Assembly (NCBI GenBank): GCA_026988235.1
Contig: JALSLQ010000038.1
Coordinates: 1-55,242 of the forward strand
Length of the DNA stretch: 55,242 nucleotides
DNA from: Sulfurimonas sp.
Lineage (GTDB): Bacteria; Campylobacterota; Campylobacteria; Campylobacterales; Sulfurimonadaceae
Direction: 5' to 3'
Position numbers and translations under genes: made by a program. Every line of letters begins with the position of its first letter. Within the stretch, counting starts at the first letter, position 1. Shown here piece by piece: positions 33,066-44,145 of the stretch. The notes beneath the pieces are model-generated. The model saw only the letters and a program-made list of their open reading frames with translations. It ran no database searches and was not told the DNA's origin.

Positions 33066-34345
33066 TAGTTTAACTCTACTTGTGTAATTTTTTTCAATAG
33101 TTCAAAGAAGTTTGGAAAAGATGTATTTATACAGTCTAAATCGCTTACTTCCATGCCACATTTTAGTCCTGCAATAATAAAGCTCATAGCAATTCTATGG
33201 TCGCCATCACTCTCAACCTCTGCTTTTTGCAACTCACCACCAATGATTTTGTAGCCATCTTCTTGTTCATCTACTGCAATGCCACATGCTCTAAGACCTT
33301 CCACAACAGTGGAAATTCTGTCAGATTCTTTAACTCGCAACTCTTTTGCATTTTTCACAATACTCTCACCACTTGCACATGCCATGGCAATAGAGAGTGC
33401 CGGAAGTTCATCTATAAGCCATGATATATTATTTTCTATAACAATTCCATGCAATGGAGCATACTTTACATGTATATTGCCGACCGGCTCATACTTGTCA
33501 TTTTTTAATTCATAAGAAATATTTGCGCCCATGCGTTCAAGCGCCTTAAATGCTTCAATACGAGTAGGATTGAGTGTTACCCCTTCTAGAATTACAGAAG
33601 CGTTAGGAATGATTGCAGTGGCTACTGCAAAGAAAAAAGCAGAAGAAGGGTCAGCAGGAACTCTAATTTTTAAAGGTTCTAGCAAGTTTGTTAATGGTGC
33701 AATCGTTGTTGTTAGTCCATCTACTTTTATATCTGCTCCCATTCCTTTGAGCATTCTTTCCGTATGGTCGCGTGAAAGTTCCGGTTCTCTGTAAGTACAA
33801 ACACCGTCTGCCCGCAGGGCTGCCAAAATCATTGCACTTTTAACCTGTGCCGAAGCAATTTTGCTCTCATAATCAAAAGCTTTCAGTGAAGCACCTCGAA
33901 TACTAAGCGGTGCCAAATCACCGTTTTGTCTTCCATCAAGCTTCGCACCAATACTCATAAGCGGTGCTGATACACGCTTCATAGGACGACGACGAAGATA
34001 CTTGTCTCCCGTTAAAACAAAGTGACCGTTTGCAGAGCTTAAAAGCCCACAAAAAAGTCGCATACCCGTTCCCGAATTACCACAATCGAGTATTTCAAAT
34101 GGCTCTTGTATGCCACTTGAAGATATTTTAATTATTTTTCCGTCATCCTCAACTTTTGCACCAAGATTTTTTACTATTTCCAAAGAATTAAGGGTATCTT
34201 CAGCTCGTAAAAAATTTTCTATTTCACTGACTCCCTTACTGAGCATTGCAAACATCACACTACGATGAGAGATTGACTTATCAGGGGCAATCTCTGAAAT
34301 ACTCAAAGAAAAACTTTTCGTAGGAAAAACAACTACTTTATTCAT
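33065..34345 (-). CDS. aroA: 3-phosphoshikimate 1-carboxyvinyltransferase
   Basis: A 426-residue EPSP synthase of the shikimate pathway. Visible substrate-binding signatures include [16 protein letters not shown], the [12 protein letters not shown] motif, LRRRPMKRV, and [14 protein letters not shown]. Length and two-domain repeat are normal. Its start overlaps the pheT stop as ATGA and its stop overlaps ispH by one nucleotide, so pheS–pheT–aroA–ispH are tightly coupled. Confidence 0.96.
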   Translation of the reverse strand: MNKVVVFPTKSFSLSISEIAPDKSISHRSVMFAMLSKGVSEIENFLRAEDTLNSLEIVKNLGAKVEDDGKIIKISSSGIQEPFEILDCGNSGTGMRLFCGLLSSANGHFVLTGDKYLRRRPMKRVSAPLMSIGAKLDGRQNGDLAPLSIRGASLKAFDYESKIASAQVKSAMILAALRADGVCTYREPELSRDHTERMLKGMGADIKVDGLTTTIAPLTNLLEPLKIRVPADPSSAFFFAVATAIIPNASVILEGVTLNPTRIEAFKALERMGANISYELKNDKYEPVGNIHVKYAPLHGIVIENNISWLIDELPALSIAMACASGESIVKNAKELRVKESDRISTVVEGLRACGIAVDEQEDGYKIIGGELQKAEVESDGDHRIAMSFIIAGLKCGMEVSDLDCINTSFPNFFELLKKITQVELN

Positions 34346-36678
34346 CGCAAACCAATTCCTAGTTCACTATTTAATGCATTAAGTATAGAATCCATAGCAG
34401 ATGTAATATCTTCTTCTTCTAAAGTTTTTTCATCAGACTGTAAAACAAAACGTAAAGAAAGGCTCATATTTTCACCTAACGTATCATCACTGTATTTATC
34501 AACCGGATAAAAACGTACTACCTCTTTAAGTGCATGTGTATTAATCACATCTTTGACTTTGTCATAACTCATATCTTTTGGCATGATTACGCTTAAATCT
34601 CTAAAAGATGCTTGATATTTCGAGGTTTGTTGTGCAATTTTAAGTCCATAAGAAATTTTTGCAAAATCAAGTTCACACATGAAAGTTGTCTCTAAATCAT
34701 ACGCTTTTTCAACTTCAGGATGCACTCTAAAAAGTTCACCTATAGACTCACCTTTTAAAAACACCTGTGCCGATTGATATGTATGAGAAAGTTTATGCAC
34801 TGTTACATATTCTCTTAGTTCAATATCACCAATAATATCAGCAATTTTTTGTGTAAAGAAAGCAAAATCTACTTTTTGTGGTTTTCCATTGTTTGCAAGA
34901 CTTTCATTCTCTTTATCACCACTGAAAATAAATGACATTTTATATGATTCTTCTCTTAAAGGTGTAAAAACAGAACCAATTTCAAAAAGTTTTACAGAGG
35001 CATATCCATTTTTTACATTTGCCGACGCTGCTTTTAACAAACCTGTTAGCAATGTCGGTCTCAAAGTATCCAAAGTTTGTACAATCGGGTTTAAAAGTTC
35101 AAGCTCTTTTTTACTCGTTTCAAAACCATAAGAGTGCAACACTTTTTTCTCATCAAAAACAAAATGCACAGATTCAAAAAAGCCACTTTGTGCACATTTA
35201 TGTCTAAAAATAGAACGCTTTTTATACTCAAAGTAATTATCTTCAAGTCTATTTGCTTCTTGGAGTATAAAAGGCTTCGAAGCAATATTATCAATACCCA
35301 CCATACGGACTATTTCTTCCACGATATCTTGTTTATTAACAATATCATGTCGAAATTGCGGTACTGAAATAACAAATTTGTCAACAGATGATTTAGAAAC
35401 ATCAAAACCTAAATTTTTCAAAATTTTTGTAATAACAATTTTATCTATATTCGCACCTATTATTGTATCAATCTCTTGCTTTGTTATCATCACTATCTTT
35501 TCTTTAAAAGAGTTAGAAAGCTCTATGTTCCCACTAAAAGTAGATGAAACAGAATTAGCTTCTATGAGGTCGATACAATAAGAAAGCCCGCCATTAAGTT
35601 CCGGTTCACTTCCTCTTGATGTTTTATAAAAAAGTGGACCGGATTCTGTTTTTTTCTCGGCCATTTTTTTTGAAATAATATCAGGTGGAATATAGCTCGC
35701 TTCTAAAAGAACAATGCCTTCATTTTTTGTCACTTTTGATGTGTCTTTTTGAATAATTCCGACAATAGAAGCAATTTCACCTTCTTGTGTTTTAATACAA
35801 GCATAACCGTTTTCATCATCCGAGAGAATAACTTTTGCCATAGCTTTATCATCTTTAGTAAAAAATTCATGTTTATAAGCTCGCAAAATGACGCCTGTAG
35901 AATGCGTCACATAAAGTGTCATCGCTTCAACATCACATTTTCGCGTATCTTCAATTTGTCCTAAACGAAGTTTGACAATAAAAGGCAAAGTTAACTCTTT
36001 TAAATCAATCGCTTTGTAGCGTAAATTGACATCTAAATCTTTTTCATGGGACAAAGATAGAATACGCCCGATACCTCTTTTTTCATCATTATCTGTTTTT
36101 TCATACTCTTTTATCTCTCTGTTAAAAGCAGCACTTAAATCCCTTGCCACACCACGAATACTTAAGCAGTCTCCACGGTTTGCCGTCAGTTCTATTTCGA
36201 TTAAATCATCATTAAAAACAGGATTCGTATTTACCTCTTGTCCTAATGTAAAGGAACCAATACTCTCATCAAGTTCCATGATTCCTTGACCTAAATCTGG
36301 CAAACCTATTTCAGAGGCTGAACATATCATACCCTCAGAATCAACACCGCGTAACTTTACAGGTTTTATAGCAAGACCCGATGGCATTACTGCCCCAATA
36401 GTCGCCACAACAACATTCAGTCCTGCTCGTACATTTGATGCGCCACATACTATTTGACGCGTACATGAGCCTATATCTACTTTACAAATATTTAGTTTAT
36501 CCGCATCAGGATGCTTTTCACACTCTAAAACTTGTCCAAAAATTATTTTAGCAGGCACTCTATACTCATGAACTCTATCAACTTCTAAACCAATGGCATT
36601 AAAAGTCTTCGCTAATTCTTGTGTTATAATACCATCAAGATCAATCCACTCATTGAGCCAACTTTTAGTAACTATCAT
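34342..36678 (-). CDS. pheT: Phenylalanine--tRNA ligase beta subunit
   Basis: A 778-residue PheRS beta chain. An N-terminal tRNA-binding OB domain (about 40-150: [24 protein letters not shown]), the B3/4 editing domain, the B5 domain (about 395-465), a catalytic-like core and the C-terminal anticodon-binding FDX-ACB domain (from about 690: [20 protein letters not shown]) are in the usual order. ATGA overlaps join it to pheS upstream and aroA downstream. Confidence 0.95.
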   Translation of the reverse strand: MIVTKSWLNEWIDLDGIITQELAKTFNAIGLEVDRVHEYRVPAKIIFGQVLECEKHPDADKLNICKVDIGSCTRQIVCGASNVRAGLNVVVATIGAVMPSGLAIKPVKLRGVDSEGMICSASEIGLPDLGQGIMELDESIGSFTLGQEVNTNPVFNDDLIEIELTANRGDCLSIRGVARDLSAAFNREIKEYEKTDNDEKRGIGRILSLSHEKDLDVNLRYKAIDLKELTLPFIVKLRLGQIEDTRKCDVEAMTLYVTHSTGVILRAYKHEFFTKDDKAMAKVILSDDENGYACIKTQEGEIASIVGIIQKDTSKVTKNEGIVLLEASYIPPDIISKKMAEKKTESGPLFYKTSRGSEPELNGGLSYCIDLIEANSVSSTFSGNIELSNSFKEKIVMITKQEIDTIIGANIDKIVITKILKNLGFDVSKSSVDKFVISVPQFRHDIVNKQDIVEEIVRMVGIDNIASKPFILQEANRLEDNYFEYKKRSIFRHKCAQSGFFESVHFVFDEKKVLHSYGFETSKKELELLNPIVQTLDTLRPTLLTGLLKAASANVKNGYASVKLFEIGSVFTPLREESYKMSFIFSGDKENESLANNGKPQKVDFAFFTQKIADIIGDIELREYVTVHKLSHTYQSAQVFLKGESIGELFRVHPEVEKAYDLETTFMCELDFAKISYGLKIAQQTSKYQASFRDLSVIMPKDMSYDKVKDVINTHALKEVVRFYPVDKYSDDTLGENMSLSLRFVLQSDEKTLEEEDITSAMDSILNALNSELGIGLR

Positions 36679-37679
36679 TGAAACTGCTCCAGTAACTTAA
36701 TATCTCCCTCGAAAAGTGAGCGAAGGTCACCTATGTGATGAATCAGCATTGTAAAACGCTCAACACCCAAGCCAAATGCATATCCGCTAACATTTTTATA
36801 CTCTACAGCTTCAAAGACATTAGAATCCACAATACCGCAACCGAGAACTTCCAACCATCCTGTATGGGAACAGACGCGACACCCCTTACCCTTGCAAAAT
36901 ACACAAGAGATGTCTACCTCTGCAGAAGGCTCCGTAAAAGGAAAAAATGAAGGACGAAAACGAACTTCTACATCACCAAACATATATTTTAGAAAATCTT
37001 CCAAAATAAATTTCAAATTGGCAAAAGAGACTTTTCCTTCTTCATCAACCAGCAAACCCTCTACCTGGTGAAACATTGGCGTATGTGTCAAGTCATAATC
37101 ACGACGAAAAACTGCACCCGGAGCTATCATACGAATAGGCGGTTTTGATTCGAGCATCGTTCTGATTTGAACAGGAGATGTATGTGTACGCAAAAGCATC
37201 TCATCTTTAAAATAAAAAGTATCTTGCATATCGCGGGCTGGATGATATTTAGGCAGATTTAAGGCTTCAAAGTTATGAAAGTCATCTTCTACAATTTGTC
37301 CTGTCTTTACTGCGAAATTCATAGAAGAAAAATACTCTACAATTCTGTCCATTGTCTCCATAACAGGATGCAGGGCACCTGCTGAAGATTTCGTACTAAA
37401 CATAGAAACATCAAGTGCTTCTTCTTTCATAGCACGCTGCAATTCTTCAGTCTGAAGGGCAATCTTTTTTGCAGTAAATTCATTCATAAGCGTACTTTTA
37501 TGCTTATTTAAATCTTTTGCGATTTGGGATTTCTGCTCATTGGGAGCATCTTTCATCTTAGCAAATTCAGTGCTTAAAACACCTTTTTTTCCAAAAATAG
37601 CGATGCGGATATTTTCTAAGGTCTCAACACTTTGTGCTTGTTTAATTTTATCATACCACTCTTTCAATAGAGTCTCCAT
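36675..37679 (-). CDS. pheS: Phenylalanine--tRNA ligase alpha subunit
   Basis: A 334-residue class II catalytic subunit. An N-terminal coiled coil (about 1-90) is followed by [22 protein letters not shown] (cut by normal motif 1 context), motif 2 [22 protein letters not shown] split over several segments, and motif 3 [15 protein letters not shown] zinc-like CxxC/CxxC pair ([12 protein letters not shown]) is present. I start at ATG 37679 rather than an in-frame TTG at 37709 because a TATAAT -10 overlaps that longer region. Confidence 0.94.
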   Translation of the reverse strand: METLLKEWYDKIKQAQSVETLENIRIAIFGKKGVLSTEFAKMKDAPNEQKSQIAKDLNKHKSTLMNEFTAKKIALQTEELQRAMKEEALDVSMFSTKSSAGALHPVMETMDRIVEYFSSMNFAVKTGQIVEDDFHNFEALNLPKYHPARDMQDTFYFKDEMLLRTHTSPVQIRTMLESKPPIRMIAPGAVFRRDYDLTHTPMFHQVEGLLVDEEGKVSFANLKFILEDFLKYMFGDVEVRFRPSFFPFTEPSAEVDISCVFCKGKGCRVCSHTGWLEVLGCGIVDSNVFEAVEYKNVSGYAFGLGVERFTMLIHHIGDLRSLFEGDIKLLEQFQ

Positions 37680-37698
37680 AGTTCTTAATTTTACGCTG

Positions 37699-37704
37699 AT
37701 TATA
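37699..37704 (-). promoter_or_regulatory. Likely -10 element for the pheS–ispH operon
   Basis: TATAAT on the minus strand, 20 nt before the pheS ATG, implying a leader of only about a dozen nucleotides. The divergent HIT gene has a TACAAT at 37738-37743 as its own possible -10 and an AAGGAAAG ribosome site. Confidence 0.5.
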
Positions 37705-37766
37705 CTCAAAAATTTGTTATAAATAGCTTTTATGTGCTACAATAATAAAAAACCAAGGAAAGAATT

Positions 37767-38123
37767 ATGTGTCTATTTTGTAAAATCGTAAATAAAGAAA
37801 TACCAGCAAATATTGTTTTGGAGAATAAAAATTTTCTCGCCTTTCATGATATTAACCCAAAAGCACCTGTGCATATTTTAACTATTCCAAAGTTACATGT
37901 AGACAGTTTTAATGAAGTAACGGGCGAGACTATGGCAGGAATGACAGCATTTATTCAAGAGTTGGTCAAAGAAGTCGAAATTGATACAAGTGGGTATAGA
38001 GTTATCAGCAATGTAGGAGACAATGGCGGACAGGAAGTCAAACATTTGCATTTTCATATTTTAGGTGGAGCAAAACTTAAATGGGATCATTTTAGTGATG
38101 CAGACCCAAAAGACTTTTTATAA
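37767..38123 (+). CDS. HIT family nucleotide-binding protein (HinT-like)
   Basis: A 118-residue histidine-triad protein, probably a purine nucleoside phosphoramidase. It starts CLFCKIVNKEIPANIV after Met, with the CxxC zinc pair at 2-5, and ends with the triad VKHLHFHILGG (about 94-104). The length matches HinT. It is divergent from pheS, as in C. jejuni, and preceded by AAGGAAAG. The physiological substrate in this group is unknown. Confidence 0.92.
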   Translation: MCLFCKIVNKEIPANIVLENKNFLAFHDINPKAPVHILTIPKLHVDSFNEVTGETMAGMTAFIQELVKEVEIDTSGYRVISNVGDNGGQEVKHLHFHILGGAKLKWDHFSDADPKDFL

Positions 38124-38133
38124 TCACATTTCT

Positions 38134-38156
38134 TAGCGAGAGAAAATCTCTAGCTA
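38134..38156. terminator. Hairpin between convergent HIT and OsmC-like genes
   Basis: TAGC-G-AGAGA and TCTCT-A-GCTA pair around the loop AAA with one G/A mismatch. The stem covers the TAG stop of the minus-strand OsmC-like gene. The position between converging genes suits a bidirectional terminator, but no long T-tract follows on either side. Confidence 0.45.
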
Positions 38157-38614
38157 GGACATGCCTCAATTTCACCCATATCTATTTTACTTCCACCACC
38201 GCTAATCATTTTTTCATTTTCACGAATTAATTTACCATTATGCGTGATAGAATAAGAAATTTCTGTTGTATCTCTGATAGTATTAATTGTTGAACAATAT
38301 GTTTCAACTGACGCCATAACCCATCTAGCAGCTGTTACATCATCAGCATCCGAATTAAAATCATATGTTAAATGTAAAGTAACAAATTTACGAGGATGAT
38401 CATCTGCACGCACAACATCACCATCAACTACTAAATCAGTGACGGTTTTTCCTTGATTTTTCGGTATTAAAATCAAATCAGTTGCACTACATGTAATGAT
38501 ACCTGCTAAAAAATACTCAACAGGCGATATAACGGGACAATCAATTATAAAACTGCTTTTTGCAGTTGTGGCTTCAAACTTCATTCCTCCTTTATGCGAT
38601 ACGCTTACTTTCAT
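38150..38614 (-). CDS. OsmC family protein
   Basis: A 154-residue OsmC/Ohr-superfamily protein, a thiol-dependent peroxide-handling fold. The conserved first cysteine is in GIITCSATDLILIPKN and the second in ASVETYCSTINTI, near residue 109, matching the two-cysteine active site of the family. It is nearer to the YhfA/OsmC branch than to Ohr by the ITCSATDL pattern, though this is a guess. It starts 3 nt after the argH stop, so the two are likely co-transcribed. Confidence 0.88.
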   Translation of the reverse strand: MKVSVSHKGGMKFEATTAKSSFIIDCPVISPVEYFLAGIITCSATDLILIPKNQGKTVTDLVVDGDVVRADDHPRKFVTLHLTYDFNSDADDVTAARWVMASVETYCSTINTIRDTTEISYSITHNGKLIRENEKMISGGGSKIDMGEIEACPS

Positions 38615-38617
38615 ATA

Positions 38618-40000
38618 CTACTTCTCCTCTAAATATTTTTTAAAATAATCCAACTGTTCTTTTGTTCTTTGTGTTGCCGTACCACCTTGTGATTTTCTTG
38701 CATTCATCGAATTTTCAAGCACAAGAAAATCAAGCACATCTTCACTAATTCTTGCATCAATCTCTTGTAAATATTTCAACTCAATTTCACTTAAGTCTAT
38801 CCCCAACTCTTCACTTTTTGCAACGGCTTTTCCTGTAATGAAATGGGCTTCACGAAAAGGAATAGCACATTTTTCAACCAAATAATCAGCTAAGTCTGTA
38901 GCTGAGAGATGCCCAACCTTACAAGCTGATTGCATATTTTGTGGTTTTACCTGCATTGTTTTTATCGCTTCTTTTAAAATTTCCAAAGAAATTTCGGCTG
39001 TTTCTACAGAATCGAAAACACCCTCTTTGTCTTCTTGTGTATCTTTGTTATATGCAAGTGGCAGACCTTTCATAACAGTTAAAAGTCCCATAAGTGCCCC
39101 GTAAACTCGTCCAGTTTTTCCACGAAGCAGTTCAGGCACATCTGGGTTTTTCTTTTGTGGCATGATGGAACTTCCCGTTGAATACTCATCACTCAGCTCT
39201 ACAAATCCAAATTCATAAGATGACCAAAGTACCAGTTCTTCACTTAAACGGGAAATATGCATCATCATTGTCGATATGTTAAATAGAATTTCTAATGCGA
39301 AATCTCTGTCACTTACCGTGTCTAAACAATTAACACTCACACTCTCAAATCCGAGAAGCTCTGCACTGTATTGTCTGTCTATATTATGCGGTGTTCCTGC
39401 TAACGCCGCACAGCCAAGCGGTGATACATTATTTCTCTCATATGAGCTTTCAAATCGTTCAATATCACGCTTAAACATAGCTAGATATGCGCCAAGATGA
39501 AAACCAAAGTTTATAGGTTGCGCATGTTGCAAGTGCGTCATACCTGGTAAAAGTGTCTCAGTATGTTTCTCAGCTACAACAACAATCTCTTGCATTAAAA
39601 GTGTAAGAAGTTCCGAAATTTCCAAGTTTTTACGCAATACATAACGACGAAAATCAACAGCTACCTGATCATTTCTACTTCTTGCCGTATGCAGTTTTTT
39701 TCCGGTATCGCCTATAATTTGCGTCAAACGCTTTTCAATTCCCATGTGCAAATCTTCATCAGAAATATTCCATTCAAATTCGTCAGATTCTATCTCTTTT
39801 TTCACCTGAGCCAACCCATCTTGAATTTGTTTGAATTCTTCTTGTGTAAGTATGCCCTGTTTTGCAAGCATTTGTGCATGTGCCAAAGAACCTTCTATAT
39901 CTTCACGGTAGAGCTTTCTGTCATACATAATTGATGCATTAAATTTATCTAAAAGATTTGAAGCAGATGCCGAAAAACGACCTGACCACATTTTTTCCAT
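38618..40000 (-). CDS. argH: Argininosuccinate lyase
   Basis: A 460-residue fumarase/aspartase-superfamily lyase giving arginine and fumarate. The signature [20 protein letters not shown] is at about 276-295. The N-terminus ([20 protein letters not shown] after three residues) and [16 protein letters not shown] are typical of ArgH. A TAATATTATAG stretch just upstream is a possible -10. The other arginine gene in the window is argB at 49170. Confidence 0.96.
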   Translation of the reverse strand: MEKMWSGRFSASASNLLDKFNASIMYDRKLYREDIEGSLAHAQMLAKQGILTQEEFKQIQDGLAQVKKEIESDEFEWNISDEDLHMGIEKRLTQIIGDTGKKLHTARSRNDQVAVDFRRYVLRKNLEISELLTLLMQEIVVVAEKHTETLLPGMTHLQHAQPINFGFHLGAYLAMFKRDIERFESSYERNNVSPLGCAALAGTPHNIDRQYSAELLGFESVSVNCLDTVSDRDFALEILFNISTMMMHISRLSEELVLWSSYEFGFVELSDEYSTGSSIMPQKKNPDVPELLRGKTGRVYGALMGLLTVMKGLPLAYNKDTQEDKEGVFDSVETAEISLEILKEAIKTMQVKPQNMQSACKVGHLSATDLADYLVEKCAIPFREAHFITGKAVAKSEELGIDLSEIELKYLQEIDARISEDVLDFLVLENSMNARKSQGGTATQRTKEQLDYFKKYLEEK

Positions 40001-40066
40001 AATAATTCCTATAATATTAAAAAGTTTGATATTTTATCTAAAAAGAGATACTTTACAAAGAAAGAG

Positions 40067-40100
40067 AAACAAAATAAAGGAGAATTACTTCATTTTGTTT
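40067..40100 (-). terminator. Terminator after the small cytochrome c gene
   Basis: On the minus strand AAACAAAAT (40100-40092) pairs with ATTTTGTTT (40075-40067) around a 16-nt loop, followed by CTCTTTCTTTG. The first base of the stop codon of the cytochrome gene falls at the edge of the stem. It separates that gene from argH. Confidence 0.5.
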
Positions 40101-40435
40101 TAATTACAAGCAGGAACATTTCCACTGTCTTTTGCATATTCTACCAAAAACTGTTTCAAATGTTTTGATTTTCTAAAATATCTTTTACTTTTAAAATATT
40201 TCCACGATTTTTTAGCTTTTTCACTTTCAAGATGCAGTTGGGCTAAAGGTTTCCCTTTTTTTCTCATCAGTTTTTTCCACTTTCTCATTTTATATTTTGC
40301 AATAAAATTTTGTCCGGATTTATGACATTTTAAACATTTTTTTATAAAAATTCGCTGCCCTTTATATATGGCAGCATCTGATGAGGAGAGTGTAAATATA
40401 GTTAAAGAAAGTACAATTAATAAAAATTTATTCAT
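40100..40435 (-). CDS. Small exported cytochrome c-like protein
   Basis: A 111-residue protein with a signal peptide (MNKFLLIVLSLTIFTLSSSDAA cut at about 21) and a single heme motif CLKCH near residues 35-39. The rest is very basic (KMRKWKKLMRKKGKPL; KKSWKYFKSKRYFRKSKHLK), unusual for a soluble electron carrier, and could let it bind acidic partners or membranes. A methionine ligand is not obvious. It is preceded by a TATAAT (40485-40490) and an AGGA site. The partner is unknown. Confidence 0.8.
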   Translation of the reverse strand: MNKFLLIVLSLTIFTLSSSDAAIYKGQRIFIKKCLKCHKSGQNFIAKYKMRKWKKLMRKKGKPLAQLHLESEKAKKSWKYFKSKRYFRKSKHLKQFLVEYAKDSGNVPACN

Positions 40436-40484
40436 ATAAGAATCCTAAAGTGTAATCTGTTATGCTGATATTACATTAGAAATT

Positions 40485-40490
40485 ATTATA
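40485..40490 (-). promoter_or_regulatory. Likely -10 element for the cytochrome c gene
   Basis: Minus-strand TATAAT about 50 nt before the ATG. Between it and the gene lies TGTAAT…ATTACA (40451-40456 and 40470-40475), an inverted repeat of operator size. The gap 40436-40535 holds nothing else that I recognise. Confidence 0.45.
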
Positions 40491-40535
40491 TATTCCTTAC
40501 AGCACTTCATTTTAATACAAAAAATAGATAAAACT

Positions 40536-42350
40536 TTATAATTGAAACTTGTTATATAGCTTTTCATCTAAATTCCAAAGCTTTTTTTCCCTCAAACCTT
40601 GAACAATACTTTGTGTGCATTCAACATCATCTGGCCATTCTCTTGTAAAATTATCTAAAGAATTTTTGTTAGTACCATCTATACCTATCATTAGCCCAGA
40701 TTGATAAATGTCACGAAGTGCATCCATATTATTTGTTACACGCCAAAGTAACATGTAAGAATTATATATATCATTTTTTTTGGCATCTACAAAAATAACA
40801 ATTCGTATATGTGTGCTAAGAACTAGCAAATCATCGAAATATTCTTTTGCATTTCTTGTTTTGTCAATGCTGATAACAGTGATAGGATTATTTGTTCTTT
40901 GCATAAACTGATGCAAATCAACAACATCAGGCAGTAACTCTTTTACTTTAATAAGAAGTTCTGCATCTCCTAAAAGTTGAGGCGCTTCGACACTGTTCGC
41001 CGCTGTTGCATCTATACCCAATTTTCCACCGACAAGTGTTTCGGGAGATGAATGATCAAGTGCATCTAAAATACCCTCCGTTATAAACAGAGATTTGGGA
41101 GTGAATCGATTTAAAACATAACTAGCAAAAACTTCATAATTTTCTAATTTCGGTGCTTTTTCATCTACAAAAATTGCATGTTTAACAAAGCTCATTTGTC
41201 CGGCACCCCAAAATGCATGCATAAACTGCTTGGCATGTCCTTTATACAAAGGCTGCATTTTTGCAAGGATTAAGTTGTGAAAACCGGCATTTTCTGGCAT
41301 ATGATAATCAAGTAAATCAGGTGCCGTCGTTTTTAAAAGCGGAAAAAATATTTTCCCTGTTGCCCAGCCCATATATTTGTCTTCCAAAGGTGGTTTTCCT
41401 ACCACTGTTGCTAAAAAAGTTCGTTTTTTCTGCATCGTTATCGCGGAGACTTCCATCACAGGGTACGGCTCTTCTAAAGTATAATATCCTGTGTGGTCAC
41501 CAAAAGGTCCTTCAATTCTCAAGTTATTTGGGTTTACCCAACCTTCTATGACATAATCAACATCTTTTGGAATGTATAAAGGAGTAGTTAATGACTTTAC
41601 AAGCTGTGCAGGTTTTTTTGTTATCAATCCATACATCAAAAGTTCATTTACACCATAAGGAAGCGGTGCGGTTGCACACCAAGTATAGAGTGGATTTCCA
41701 CCGATTGCAATACTGACGGGCATTTTTTTGCCTGCTTTTTGATACTGATCAAAAAAGTGTGAGGAGTCCTTATGAATCTGCCAGTGCATCCCTAAATGAT
41801 TCTTATCATACACCTGCAACCTATACATGCCAAGATTAACCATTTCGCCATCAAGGCTCTGCGTGTAAACCTGTCCCATAGTGATAAAAGGACCACCATC
41901 TTGTTCCCATGTAGTTAAAACAGGCAGTTTATATAAATCTATTTCATCTTTTAAATATTTTATTTGCTGACATTCACCCTCGCCTTTAAGGCGTTTTGGA
42001 AAAATATTTTTCAGTGAAAAAAGTTCACTTACCATTGAAATTTTTTCTTTAAGTCCTGCTGGTGGTTTCATATGCAAAAGTTTTGTAATTTCATCAGCAA
42101 CCGATTCGATAGTTCGTCCAAAAAGAAGTTCACAGCGTTTATACGAACCAAACACATTCATCAATACCGGTTCTTCAAATTTTTTATCATTTTTTTTATC
42201 GACTACATTAGTAAAAAGTAGTGCTTTACCACCGTCTTCTTTTTTTACTTCGGCATAGGCTAAATGTGGAATTTCAAGATATATATCTAGTTCAGTGTCA
42301 ATTACAGTTAGTTCATCATTTTTTTTTAAAAGTTTTATCGTTTTTTGCAT
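40536..42350 (-). CDS. UbiD family decarboxylase (menaquinone biosynthesis type)
   Basis: A 604-residue UbiD-like enzyme, needing prenylated FMN. Core signatures are NLGMYRLQVYDKNHLGMHWQ in part, PVSIAIGGNPLYTWCATAPLPYG, and the catalytic ExxExxxE region near GWVNPNNLRIEGPFGDHTGYYTLEEPYP. Length and N-terminus fit the long menaquinone-linked branch used in the futalosine route (MqnL-type) found in Campylobacterota, which otherwise have no ubiquinone. It is the last gene of the long minus-strand operon and lies 2 nt after hemC. A different aromatic acid substrate cannot be excluded. Confidence 0.85.
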   Translation of the reverse strand: MQKTIKLLKKNDELTVIDTELDIYLEIPHLAYAEVKKEDGGKALLFTNVVDKKNDKKFEEPVLMNVFGSYKRCELLFGRTIESVADEITKLLHMKPPAGLKEKISMVSELFSLKNIFPKRLKGEGECQQIKYLKDEIDLYKLPVLTTWEQDGGPFITMGQVYTQSLDGEMVNLGMYRLQVYDKNHLGMHWQIHKDSSHFFDQYQKAGKKMPVSIAIGGNPLYTWCATAPLPYGVNELLMYGLITKKPAQLVKSLTTPLYIPKDVDYVIEGWVNPNNLRIEGPFGDHTGYYTLEEPYPVMEVSAITMQKKRTFLATVVGKPPLEDKYMGWATGKIFFPLLKTTAPDLLDYHMPENAGFHNLILAKMQPLYKGHAKQFMHAFWGAGQMSFVKHAIFVDEKAPKLENYEVFASYVLNRFTPKSLFITEGILDALDHSSPETLVGGKLGIDATAANSVEAPQLLGDAELLIKVKELLPDVVDLHQFMQRTNNPITVISIDKTRNAKEYFDDLLVLSTHIRIVIFVDAKKNDIYNSYMLLWRVTNNMDALRDIYQSGLMIGIDGTNKNSLDNFTREWPDDVECTQSIVQGLREKKLWNLDEKLYNKFQL

Positions 42351-42352
42351 TT

Positions 42353-43312
42353 TTACAATCTTTGTGGCATTTCATCTTTAAAAGCAATTTTTTCTGCTTG
42401 TTTGAGCAGTTCTAAAGCTCCATTATCTATCATTTTTTGTGCAAGTCCTTTGCCTAAATTTTTACTTTTTTCTTTACTAGTTATGACTTTTTCTTGCATA
42501 ATATTTGTTCCGTTTGGAAAGCCTAACATGACTCTAAAAACAACATTATCATCTTCTATAACGGCATTACATGCAACAGGAGCCGAACATCCCGCTCCAA
42601 TTTTAGATATAAAATCTCTTTCAATCTGTGTACATGTAAAGGTATTCTCATCATTAAGCGTTTTAGCGATTTCGCGCACTTTTTCATTGTTTGAAATTAT
42701 TTCAATGCCAAGGGCAGCTTGACCCATCGGTGGTATCATCATATCAAGAGAGAGTTTTTGCGTATAAGGAATATCTTTAAGTAAATCGAGTCTGTTCAAA
42801 CCTATCCATGCCAAAATAATTGCGTCATATTGACCTTCTTGCAACTTTCTCAAACGAGTATTTACATTCCCTCGTAAATCTTTTACCTTTAAGTCAGGTC
42901 TTTTTTTCAAAAGCTGCATCCTGCGTCTGAGACTTGTCGTGCCAACTACAGCACCCTGAGGTAAGTCTTCAAGACTAGTATAATTATGCGATAAAAAAAC
43001 ATCACTTTGATCTTGTCTTTGTGTCACAGCACTAAGTTCCAAACCATCGGGAATATATGTCGGAACATCTTTTAAACTATGTACTGCTAGTTCTGCATTG
43101 CCTGCAAGCATTTCATCTTCAAGCTCTTTTGTAAAATGCCCTTTACCCCCTATGAGCGCCAAAGGTTTATCTAAAACTTTATCGCCATTACTCACTATTT
43201 TATTGAGTGTTACTTTTATTTCAGGGAAACTTTTTTCAATTCTTGCTTTTATGTGATACGCCTGCCAAAGTGCCAAATCTGAAACGCGTGTTGCTATGGT
43301 TATTTTTTGCAT
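42353..43312 (-). CDS. hemC: Hydroxymethylbilane synthase
   Basis: A 319-residue porphobilinogen deaminase of heme biosynthesis. The dipyrromethane cofactor cysteine lies in IGAGCSAPVACNAV, and the substrate-binding HSLKDVPT and TTSLRRRMQLLKKRPDL segments are intact. Its ATG overlaps the stop of the thioredoxin-like gene by one nucleotide. With hemA upstream in the same operon, two steps of tetrapyrrole synthesis are co-expressed. Confidence 0.96.
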   Translation of the reverse strand: MQKITIATRVSDLALWQAYHIKARIEKSFPEIKVTLNKIVSNGDKVLDKPLALIGGKGHFTKELEDEMLAGNAELAVHSLKDVPTYIPDGLELSAVTQRQDQSDVFLSHNYTSLEDLPQGAVVGTTSLRRRMQLLKKRPDLKVKDLRGNVNTRLRKLQEGQYDAIILAWIGLNRLDLLKDIPYTQKLSLDMMIPPMGQAALGIEIISNNEKVREIAKTLNDENTFTCTQIERDFISKIGAGCSAPVACNAVIEDDNVVFRVMLGFPNGTNIMQEKVITSKEKSKNLGKGLAQKMIDNGALELLKQAEKIAFKDEMPQRL

Positions 43313-44145
43313 TATTTAACTTTCAAATATTTTTTCTTTGTATTGTCTACTGATCCATCAAGATACACTGTAGGCGTTCCACCAACCATAAGATCACTTG
43401 CGACCATTTTATCATGATTTAACTGCTTCAAAACCTCAGGGGCATTAATATCTTTGAGTGTAATCTGTGTTCCTTCGGCTTTATTAAACGCATCGAGTAT
43501 TTTTTGGGCATCTTTTTCTCTTGGATTAATTTTCACATTATACAGTTTCAATACTACATCTTTTTTACCTTTGTGCTCAGCGGCAATAGCAGCTTTCACT
43601 AGGGTAACAGAAGCAGGATGAATACGGGCTAATGGAAAATGATAATAATACACGGCAAATTTATGTGGCTCTTTTTTCATACTTGTAATGGCACCTGGAA
43701 CAAATCCTCTACAAAAAGGACAAAGTGGGTCTGAAAATATGACTATTTTATGTCTAGCATCTGCATTACCATAAATCAAGTTTTCTCTTGTATAATATTT
43801 AGCTTTTACTTTTGGTTTTACACTCTCGACCAAACTTGTACCAGTATACATATCTGTTAAATCTTTTGTAACAAGTTGACCATTAGAAAACCAAATCATT
43901 TTTTCATGAATATGCTGTTTTGCTTTCGTTTTCAAAACAGCTTTTACATCAACAATGTAAGCATTCCACTTAGGGAGTTGCTTAAGAGGTACAACATCTT
44001 CAACTTTTACATCTACTGACGCTAATCTAGGATTTTCACTAAACTTATCTTCTAAAAAATCCGCTACTTTTTCACTCGTTGTATTTGCATATACAAAACT
44101 ACTTAAGAGTAGTATCGTGCTCAATAATTTCAACATCAATGACAT
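43312..44145 (-). CDS. Periplasmic thiol:disulfide protein, DsbC/DsbG-like
   Basis: A 277-residue exported thioredoxin-fold protein. Signal peptide MSLMLKLLSTILLLSSFVYA; an N-terminal domain of about 90 residues; then FSDPLCPFCRGFVPGA with the active-site CPFC, and the cis-proline region VGGTPTVYLDG. The arrangement resembles DsbC/DsbG disulfide isomerases or DsbA-like proteins with an extra N-terminal domain. ATG 44145, with AAAGGA 6 nt upstream, is preferred to a start at 44178. It overlaps the end of the FxsA gene by 47 nt in another frame. Confidence 0.85.
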   Translation of the reverse strand: MSLMLKLLSTILLLSSFVYANTTSEKVADFLEDKFSENPRLASVDVKVEDVVPLKQLPKWNAYIVDVKAVLKTKAKQHIHEKMIWFSNGQLVTKDLTDMYTGTSLVESVKPKVKAKYYTRENLIYGNADARHKIVIFSDPLCPFCRGFVPGAITSMKKEPHKFAVYYYHFPLARIHPASVTLVKAAIAAEHKGKKDVVLKLYNVKINPREKDAQKILDAFNKAEGTQITLKDINAPEVLKQLNHDKMVASDLMVGGTPTVYLDGSVDNTKKKYLKVK

